Shown: piece after piece, positions 23,108 to 25,931 of the stretch
Numbering within the stretch: the first letter of the stretch is position 1
Layout: every line of letters starts with the position of its first letter
Origin: a virus
Virus record (IMG/VR): IMGVR_UViG_3300032291_003299
Span: 1-25,931 of that record
Reading direction: 5' to 3' (one strand)
Length of the DNA: 25,931 bases
The notes under the pieces: model-generated
Told to the model about the DNA's origin: nothing
The model's database searches: none
Seen by the model: only the letters and a program-made list of their open reading frames with translations
Translations under genes and position numbers: made by a program

Positions 23108-23137
23108 AGTATAACATTTGGGATTTTCGAAAGTCAA
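23108..23137 (-). promoter_or_regulatory. Minus-strand sigma70-type promoter
   Basis: Minus strand TTGACT (23132-23137), an 18-nt spacer and TATACT (23108-23113). Transcription would start near 23101 and run leftward for about 160 nt without a good gene before a T-rich tract (22938-22946), then on to the gene at 22810. Confidence 0.5.
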
Positions 23138-23254
23138 TAGATCAAGTCACTTTTGAGAAAATGTTAATATATTTTTAATTTGTATGATACACACATTTAT
23201 AAATGTCCGAATTGTCCGATAGTGCGCCCATAATCCTATGACCTTGAGCGTGAG

Positions 23255-23270
23255 TGTGACCCTTATCACA
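23255..23270. promoter_or_regulatory. Crp/GlxR-type binding site 1
   Basis: TGTGA-CCCTTA-TCACA, a perfect match to the TGTGA-N6-TCACA palindrome bound by Crp-family regulators. Its centre lies 62.5 bp upstream of the -10 at 23325. Confidence 0.65.
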
Positions 23271-23308
23271 AAAATAGTTTGAGGATACTAGCGAGTAACC
23301 CTCTTATT

Positions 23309-23330
23309 TGTCAGACCCCCTTGCTATGAT
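23309..23330 (+). promoter_or_regulatory. Promoter P1, TGTCAG-N10-TATGAT
   Basis: TGTCAG (23309-23314), ten bases, then TATGAT (23325-23330), which also has a TGC extended -10. No -35 hexamer sits at the normal distance. This is the first of four promoters with the same architecture. The leader that follows has the AGTAAG/CTTACT hairpin and an AAAGG site before the ATG at 23381. Confidence 0.55.
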
Positions 23331-23380
23331 TAAAGTATAAAGAAAGTAAGAAAGTCTTACTAAGAAAGGTTAGGTCTAAA

Positions 23381-23554
23381 ATGACTAACAGAATTTGGGA
23401 AAGTCGTAGCGACTACCAAAATGAAAGTGACGCTATGCGTCTTGGCTATGTATCCTGCTCAGCAGGTTGCGGTAGAGTGACAGCATGGTCACTATGCGTA
23501 ATGTGTGGCGGTAACTACGCTACCCATAACCTAGTAGGAAAGGGGTCTAACTAA
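23381..23554 (+). CDS. Small zinc-ribbon-like protein (57 aa)
   Basis: The protein contains two C-x3/2-C knuckles (SCSAGC and CVMC), at about residues 26-30 and 39-42, in a compact chain with a charged N-terminus (MTNRIWESRSDYQNESD). The four Cys suit one zinc ion. It is the first gene after promoter P1 and its stop overlaps the next start (TAATG at 23554). AAGAAAGGTTAGG upstream supplies the ribosome binding site. Function unknown; small zinc proteins in this position often modulate host transcription. Confidence 0.66.
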   Translation: MTNRIWESRSDYQNESDAMRLGYVSCSAGCGRVTAWSLCVMCGGNYATHNLVGKGSN

Positions 23555-23658
23555 TGAACGACTACCTAGACTACATGGATGAAATCTATGAAGAACTCGT
23601 AGAAGAGTTTGGACATGAGATAGAGTCTAAGTGTGACCATAATCACACTAACGCCTAA
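23554..23658 (+). CDS. Very acidic microprotein (34 aa)
   Basis: The chain MNDYLDYMDEIYEELVEEFG, followed by a His/Cys tail (CDHNHTNA), is mostly one acidic amphipathic helix. It is translationally coupled to the previous gene. The last codons also contain a perfect Crp-type box (23632-23647), so the same bases encode protein and carry an operator. The acidic helix could mimic DNA, as in small phage inhibitors, but that is speculation. Confidence 0.55.
   Translation: MNDYLDYMDEIYEELVEEFGHEIESKCDHNHTNA
23632..23647. promoter_or_regulatory. Crp/GlxR-type binding site 2 (inside a coding end)
   Basis: TGTGA-CCATAA-TCACA, with flanking G and C extending the palindrome to GTGTGA..TCACAC. Its centre is 53.5 bp upstream of the -10 of P2 at 23693. 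Confidence 0.65.
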
Positions 23659-23676
23659 CGGCGTGTCGCTTGTAAA

Positions 23677-23698
23677 TGTCAGCCCTATCGGCTACAAT
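23677..23698 (+). promoter_or_regulatory. Promoter P2, TGTCAG-N10-TACAAT
   Basis: TGTCAG (23677-23682), ten bases, TACAAT (23693-23698). TTGTAA at 23670-23675 is also correctly spaced (17 nt) as a -35. A GGCGTGTCG repeat (23660-23668) lies just upstream. The leader to the next gene (23807) is unusually long, about 100 nt. Confidence 0.6.
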
Positions 23699-23726
23699 TC
23701 CTACTATAACAATTAAATAAGGGTAT

Positions 23727-23773
23727 GAGCCTAGCAAATAATCCCGACAGGGTGAGCCTAGCGAATAAGACCC
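23727..23773 (+). repeat. Direct repeat in the leader of the P2 operon
   Basis: Two copies of GAGCCTAGC(A/G)AATAA(T/GA)CCC, at 23727-23745 and 23754-23773. They lie inside a 17-codon open frame (23725-23778) in which they encode SLAN twice. The same stretch can form either CCC-GACA-GGG (23743-23752) or GGGT..ACCC (23750-23773), so two mutually exclusive hairpins are possible. A leader-peptide attenuator is conceivable. Confidence 0.45.
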
Positions 23774-23806
23774 ACTAACTAACTACTAACGAAAGAAGAA
23801 CAGATA

Positions 23807-23959
23807 ATGACTATCACTTATACACTATGGCAAGGCTCTCAACTATTAGCCGTAAATCAAAAGGCTAGCAAGCCTGAAGAAATCTTAGCGGTAATCGCTG
23901 AACTAAATAAACTCGGTAAGGGTTTCACTTATAACATTAGAGAAGTAGAGGTAAAGTAA
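23807..23959 (+). CDS. Small unknown protein (50 aa)
   Basis: The protein starts MTITYTLWQGSQLLAVNQKA and continues with a predicted helix (KPEEILAVIAELNKLGKG) and a short strand (FTYNIREVEVK), a plausible beta-alpha-beta mini-domain. AACGAAAGAAG lies 8 nt before the ATG, the same leader motif that precedes the genes at 24848 and 25295. It heads a run of five overlapping genes. Not recognised. Confidence 0.62.
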   Translation: MTITYTLWQGSQLLAVNQKASKPEEILAVIAELNKLGKGFTYNIREVEVK

Positions 23960-24132
23960 TGATGACCAAATGGGATACTATCCAAGCAGATGTAGCGGAC
24001 GCTTATGTCTACATAGATGAAGAAGAAGCCTATAATAAGGCACTAGAAGAAGGCAACATAAGCCTTATTGATGTTAATGACTTTGATGAAGATGAACTAA
24101 GTAAATCCCTTACACTAGATTGGAATGACTAA
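23959..24132 (+). CDS. Small acidic unknown protein (57 aa)
   Basis: It begins with two consecutive ATG codons (MMTKWDT); the first overlaps the upstream stop (TAATG). About a third of its residues are Asp or Glu, with DEEEAYNKALEEG and DFDEDEL, and it ends TLDWND. It is coupled to both neighbours by TAATG junctions. A DNA-mimic or inhibitor role is conceivable from composition alone. No family recognised. Confidence 0.6.
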   Translation: MMTKWDTIQADVADAYVYIDEEEAYNKALEEGNISLIDVNDFDEDELSKSLTLDWND

Positions 24133-24272
24133 TGACTATTGAACTAAATGAATACGGGCTAATGCTTGACCTAGGGGATTTTCTCTATGTATCTCAATCA
24201 TGGGCGTTTATTATCTTGTCGGTGCTAGGTGTTACAATTTATAAAGTAATCAAGAGAAAGAAGAATAAGTAA
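24132..24272 (+). CDS. Single-span membrane microprotein (46 aa)
   Basis: A polar N-terminus with a Trp (SQSW) is followed by a hydrophobic helix (AFIILSVLGVTIYKVI) and a strongly basic end (KRKKNK). By the positive-inside rule the C-terminus faces the cytoplasm. It is coupled by TAATG to both neighbours, one of which (24272-24385) is also a membrane microprotein. Function unknown. Confidence 0.6.
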   Translation: MTIELNEYGLMLDLGDFLYVSQSWAFIILSVLGVTIYKVIKRKKNK

Positions 24273-24385
24273 TGAATAGACTACTAACTAGCCTAGTGCA
24301 ATTAGCCCTTATCGTTCCCGCCCTCTACATGGGGCGCATTGTATGGCATGACTTTCTAGAAGAAATGAGAGAACTAACTAAATGA
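24272..24385 (+). CDS. Membrane microprotein (37 aa)
   Basis: The chain MNRLLTSLVQLALIVPALYM is a hydrophobic helix followed by an amphipathic charged tail (HDFLEEMRELTK). It could be a membrane protein or a signal anchor. The start overlaps the previous stop, and the stop overlaps the next start by ATGA. A role paired with the 46-residue protein is suggested only by position. Confidence 0.55.
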   Translation: MNRLLTSLVQLALIVPALYMGRIVWHDFLEEMRELTK

Positions 24386-24579
24386 AATCACAATTAGAAA
24401 AAGATTTAGAAATAAAAGAAAGTTTTATAGATTTACTAAATGATGTTTATCCTACTGTAAAGATTGGTTACTCAACTTTTACACCCGCCGAAATTCTAGA
24501 GTGTTGCGATCCTGTAGCGTTTGCGATTGGATTAGTAGAGCATGAAGATTATTTAGCAGAATTAGAAGATGAGACATAA
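24382..24579 (+). CDS. Small conserved phage protein of unknown function (65 aa)
   Basis: The central segment NDVYPTVKIGYSTFTPAEIL followed by ECCDPVAFAIGLVEHEDYL matches a motif of small proteins common in T4-like and other aquatic phages: (E/D)xYPxVxI.....S...L...DP.A(Y/F)..(G/A)L.......(Y). This is a pattern from memory. It ends with an acidic tail. It is the last gene of the P2 operon, coupled by ATGA. Confidence 0.72.
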   Translation: MKSQLEKDLEIKESFIDLLNDVYPTVKIGYSTFTPAEILECCDPVAFAIGLVEHEDYLAELEDET

Positions 24580-24594
24580 CTCACAATAAATAAA

Positions 24595-24719
24595 CGGCGT
24601 GTCGACTTGACAAATCGGCACGGCGCCCACAAAAGCTGCGGCGTCGGGCGTGTCGTTATGAACTTGTTATAAAATCCCCCGAAATTTACGGCGTGTCGAT
24701 TTGACAGACAAATCGGACA
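24595..24719 (+). repeat. Cluster of GGCGTGTCG repeats with hairpins
   Basis: Three copies of (C)GGCGTGTCG at 24595-24604, 24646-24655 and 24689-24698, with a fourth at 23659-23668 before P2. The first and third extend into near-identical sequences (GTGTCGA(C/T)TTGACA... AAATCGG) that fold as hairpins; the third has GATTTG-ACAGA-CAAATC (24697-24713). They occupy the gap between the stop at 24579 and the Crp box of P3. They may be operators, a weak terminator for the operon, or protein-binding iterons. The region is distinctly more GC-rich than its surroundings. Confidence 0.55.
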
Positions 24720-24725
24720 TTTTGA

Positions 24726-24741
24726 TGTGATGCTTATCACA
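24726..24741. promoter_or_regulatory. Crp/GlxR-type binding site 3
   Basis: TGTGA-TGCTTA-TCACA, also readable as the inverted repeat TGTGAT-GCTT-ATCACA. Its centre is 73.5 bp upstream of the -10 of P3 at 24807, 11 bp further than in P1. Confidence 0.65.
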
Positions 24742-24790
24742 CGGCTTGAGCGTCTCACATCTTGGAATTACTGGCTAGTAAGTAGAAAAA

Positions 24791-24812
24791 TGTCAGACGC
24801 CTAATGTATAAT
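24791..24812 (+). promoter_or_regulatory. Promoter P3, TGTCAG-N10-TATAAT
   Basis: TGTCAG (24791-24796), ten bases, TATAAT (24807-24812), followed by TCTACTATAACAA which also follows the -10 of P2 in near-identical form. No -35 at normal spacing. The leader carries AACGAAAGAAGG before the ATG at 24848. Confidence 0.62.
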
Positions 24813-24847
24813 GTCTACTATAACAACAAACGAAAGAAGGTCTGCCA

Positions 24848-25054
24848 ATGGCTACCAAACTATACACAATCGAAAGCCTACTTATAGGAAAAAACTATCG
24901 CTCAAACTCTCGCCACTTTTCAGGCGAAATCGTTTCTGCTGAACCTCGCCCAGAAATTTGGTATGGCGAAAAAACTGAAGCCTATCTCATCGAGGTAAAT
25001 GCTGGCGGTCTGCGAAATAAATTCGCAACAATCGCAGTAAAGGTTGGTGAATAA
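24848..25054 (+). CDS. Small unknown beta-rich protein (68 aa)
   Basis: The chain starts MATKLYTIESLLIGKNYRSN and has GEIVSAEPRPEIWYG and AYLIEVNAGGLRNKFATIAV, alternating strand-like segments that suggest an OB- or SH3-like beta barrel, to be checked by structure prediction. AGAAGG lies 7 nt before the ATG. It opens the P3 operon and its stop abuts the next ATG. Not recognised. Confidence 0.66.
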   Translation: MATKLYTIESLLIGKNYRSNSRHFSGEIVSAEPRPEIWYGEKTEAYLIEVNAGGLRNKFATIAVKVGE

Positions 25055-25180
25055 ATGGGATATATTGAAATTTTTCGCATAGATGAGCAAGGTGCTGGCT
25101 GGGTTGATTTAGCCGAAGCAACACCAGACGAATTATTCAACATCGAAATTGGATTACTAAACGAAGGGGCGTTCGAATGA
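25055..25180 (+). CDS. Small acidic unknown protein (41 aa)
   Basis: The protein reads MGYIEIFRIDEQGAGWVDL and continues with an acidic helix (ATPDELFNIEIGLLNEGAFE). It starts directly after the upstream stop (TAA-ATG) and ends with ATGA into the next gene. The short strand-turn-helix pattern is consistent with a folded mini-domain. Function unknown. Confidence 0.58.
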   Translation: MGYIEIFRIDEQGAGWVDLAEATPDELFNIEIGLLNEGAFE

Positions 25181-25302
25181 ACCTAGACGAATTCAAGAAG
25201 CACGTTATCGCACAACGTGAAGCAAGCAAGGCGCAAGCCTTGTCAGTGCTATCTGCTACAATTACAACTCAAACAAACGAAAGGGAAAACCTAAATGGCT
25301 AA
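25177..25302 (+). CDS. Small helical unknown protein (41 aa)
   Basis: The chain MNLDEFKKHVIAQREASKAQ followed by ALSVLSATITTQTNE is helix-forming and rich in Ala, Gln and Lys. Promoter P4 (25241-25262) and the leader motif for the next gene lie within its codons, so its C-terminal half may be constrained by regulation more than by protein function. It overlaps the next gene by 8 nt. It could be a minor or vestigial gene. Confidence 0.5.
   Translation: MNLDEFKKHVIAQREASKAQALSVLSATITTQTNERENLNG
25241..25262 (+). promoter_or_regulatory. Promoter P4, TGTCAG-N10-TACAAT (within a gene)
   Basis: TGTCAG (25241-25246), ten bases, TACAAT (25257-25262). GTCAG(T/C)..CTATC.GCTACAATT is nearly the same as P2. 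There is no perfect Crp box upstream, only a degenerate half (TTATCGCACA, 25205-25214). The leader holds AACGAAAGGG (25276-25285) before the ATG at 25295. Confidence 0.5.
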
Positions 25303-25459
25303 TGTAAAACAATACCTAGAAATTATTTCTGCGGAATGTGATGAATGCGGTGGAGCAGGATTTTTATTCTTTGGAGATGAAAATAATTATGATGTAGAGC
25401 CTTGCTCTTGCGTAGATGAAATTTCTGATGAACTAACTGTTGATTGGGTGAATGAATAA
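25295..25459 (+). CDS. Small Cys-rich zinc-ribbon-like protein (54 aa)
   Basis: Cys15 and Cys18 (CDECGGAG) are in a DnaJ-type C-x2-C-x-G knuckle, and CSC (at about residues 37-39) supplies the second pair. A single zinc site is likely. The protein is otherwise acidic and ends DWVNE. It follows promoter P4 and overlaps the next gene by TAATG at 25459. Similar DnaJ-knuckle microproteins are common in phages. Function unknown. Confidence 0.64.
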   Translation: MANVKQYLEIISAECDECGGAGFLFFGDENNYDVEPCSCVDEISDELTVDWVNE

Positions 25460-25662
25460 TGTATAAACTAACTTGCGCCTATGATAGCAACGCTCCTCAT
25501 TGGTCTGCCGAATACGAAAACGAATTTGGTGCGTGGGAAAACTTTTTTCTATTTACCGATTGGGGAATGGCTAACGAATACTCAACTGTAAATCTATACA
25601 CGCCAACAGGCAAATGCTATACAAAAGTTTTCTATCGTAGTGGAATGGTGGCAGTAAAATGA
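25459..25662 (+). CDS. Small unknown aromatic-rich protein (67 aa)
   Basis: The chain is rich in Tyr, Trp and Phe (PHWSAEYENEFGAWENFFLF) and beta-strand forming towards the end (STVNLYTPTGKCYTKVFYRS). There is no signal peptide. It lies between two overlapping genes (TAATG before, ATGA after). The aromatic-rich pattern suggests a small beta sandwich. Not recognised. Confidence 0.64.
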   Translation: MYKLTCAYDSNAPHWSAEYENEFGAWENFFLFTDWGMANEYSTVNLYTPTGKCYTKVFYRSGMVAVK

Positions 25663-25850
25663 TGACCCGTAAAGATTATGTCGCAACGGCAGAAATTCTA
25701 AAGTATCTAAGCAACAAAACTCACCCTGCTGTTTTTTCTAAAACTGTTCACGATTTCGCAGAAATGTTTGCGAAAGATAATGAGCGATTTGATGTAAAAC
25801 GATTTCACGAAGCGAGTAATTATAATGTTCCAAACTTCACTTCGAGATAA
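25659..25850 (+). CDS. Small conserved phage protein (63 aa)
   Basis: The chain starts MMTRKDYVATAEILKYLSNK, then AEMFAKDNERFDVKRFHEAS. The (M/L)T(R/K)KDY...A.I(L/I)......F........(F)...FD...F..A pattern is widespread in small proteins of aquatic phages (pattern memory). The first of two ATGs overlaps the previous stop (ATGA). The next gene starts 26 nt before its stop, in another frame. Function unknown. Confidence 0.7.
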   Translation: MMTRKDYVATAEILKYLSNKTHPAVFSKTVHDFAEMFAKDNERFDVKRFHEASNYNVPNFTSR

Positions 25851-25931
25851 AGTAAAACGCATTCAGGAATTGCGTCGCAGTAATGCGGCGCAACCTGTTC
25901 GCAATAAAAAAAAATACACACGCAAGATCAA
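25825..25931 (+). CDS. Basic protein, N-terminal fragment (runs off the window)
   Basis: The start is ATG 25825-25827, inside the previous gene; 35 codons are visible and the frame is still open at the edge. The visible part, MFQTSLRDKVKRIQELRRSN and on through a KKKYTRK stretch, is strongly basic and helical, as in small nucleic-acid-binding phage proteins. No domain is recognisable yet. The 26-nt overlap and lack of a Shine-Dalgarno lower confidence. Confidence 0.5.
   Translation, partial: MFQTSLRDKVKRIQELRRSNAAQPVRNKKKYTRKI

Larger units (their letters stand above)
22811..23380. other. Gene-free divergent regulatory region
   Basis: No supported coding sequence over 570 nt. Reading left to right it holds the ACTGCC hairpin, a T-rich tract preceded by a weak hairpin (about 22935-22967, minus strand), a minus-strand promoter (23108-23137), an AT-rich stretch (about 23155-23205), TGTCCGAATTGTCC with an adjoining ATAGTGCG (23204-23226), a Crp-type box (23255-23270), the plus-strand promoter (23309-23330) and a hairpin AGTAAG-N5-CTTACT in its leader (23345-23361). 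An origin of replication here is possible but unproven. Confidence 0.5.

Noticed and set aside
23725-23778. A 17-codon gene (MSLANNPDRVSLANKTH) as a functional protein
   Set aside because: It lacks properly spaced Shine-Dalgarno sequence and its repeats explain the open frame; kept only as a leader feature.
24549-24758. Minus-strand open frame of 69 codons
   Set aside because: It spans the GGCGTGTCG repeats, the Crp box and the end of a plus-strand gene, has no ribosome binding site and a composition unlike its neighbours.
25199-25214. A fourth Crp-type box upstream of P4
   Set aside because: AGCACGTTATCGCACA matches only half of the palindrome and lies inside a coding sequence; it is below what could be supported.
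1-25931. A CRISPR array or insertion sequence
   Set aside because: No regularly spaced repeats of 24-40 nt, no transposase gene and no terminal inverted repeats with target duplications were seen.

Overview
The window looks like part of an AT-rich genome of a tailed double-stranded DNA phage. Genes are tightly packed, frequently overlap by ATGA or TAATG junctions, and include a very long run of virion fibre genes. No terminase, capsid or polymerase gene is present, so this is only part of the genome. The host is inferred, not shown. Leaderless start sites with an extended -10 hexamer directly before the ATG, three perfect Crp/GlxR-type boxes (TGTGA-N6-TCACA) and an adenosylcobalamin-dependent ribonucleotide reductase would fit a phage of low-GC aquatic Actinobacteria, but other aquatic hosts cannot be excluded.

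Layout. (1) 1-16780, minus strand: a co-directional block of fibre/adhesin and small virion-associated genes, about fifteen in a row. They share exchangeable N-terminal modules (DKNFKVK type, KRWNG type, SRARD/TRARD type). Two end in S74-type self-cleaving chaperone domains, four end in a carbohydrate-binding-like module with an SAEL-type C-terminus, one is a glycine-rich adhesin and one is a 1161-residue protein with an Mtd-like N-terminus. (2) 16855-20188, minus strand: a small holin-like protein, a class II (B12) ribonucleoside-triphosphate reductase and a GT-B glycosyltransferase. (3) 20211-21573, plus strand: a sigma70-like promoter, a secreted lysozyme-like protein, three small genes, then a separate promoter that drives a predicted ~95-nt small RNA ending in an intrinsic terminator. 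(4) 21574-22810, minus strand: an array of hairpins, then six small genes (two membrane microproteins, three Cys/His zinc-binding-like microproteins, one HNH nuclease-like protein), two of them apparently leaderless. (5) 22811-23380: a gene-free regulatory region. (6) 23381-25931, plus strand: at least fourteen very small genes grouped behind four copies of an unusual promoter (TGTCAG, exactly 10 nt, then TAnnAT). Three of these have a perfect Crp-type box upstream, at distances that step by about one helical turn.

How it fits together (inference): the left two thirds encode adsorption, lysis and dNTP supply and would be expressed late or constitutively leftward. The right end is a hypervariable zone of small early or middle genes whose transcription may be tied to a host Crp-family regulator. 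The strongest candidates for something undescribed are the repeated TGTCAG-N10-TAnnAT promoter with phased Crp boxes, the stand-alone small RNA whose two hairpin loops carry the same AGCAAU sequence, and the four-hairpin array at 21689-21779.
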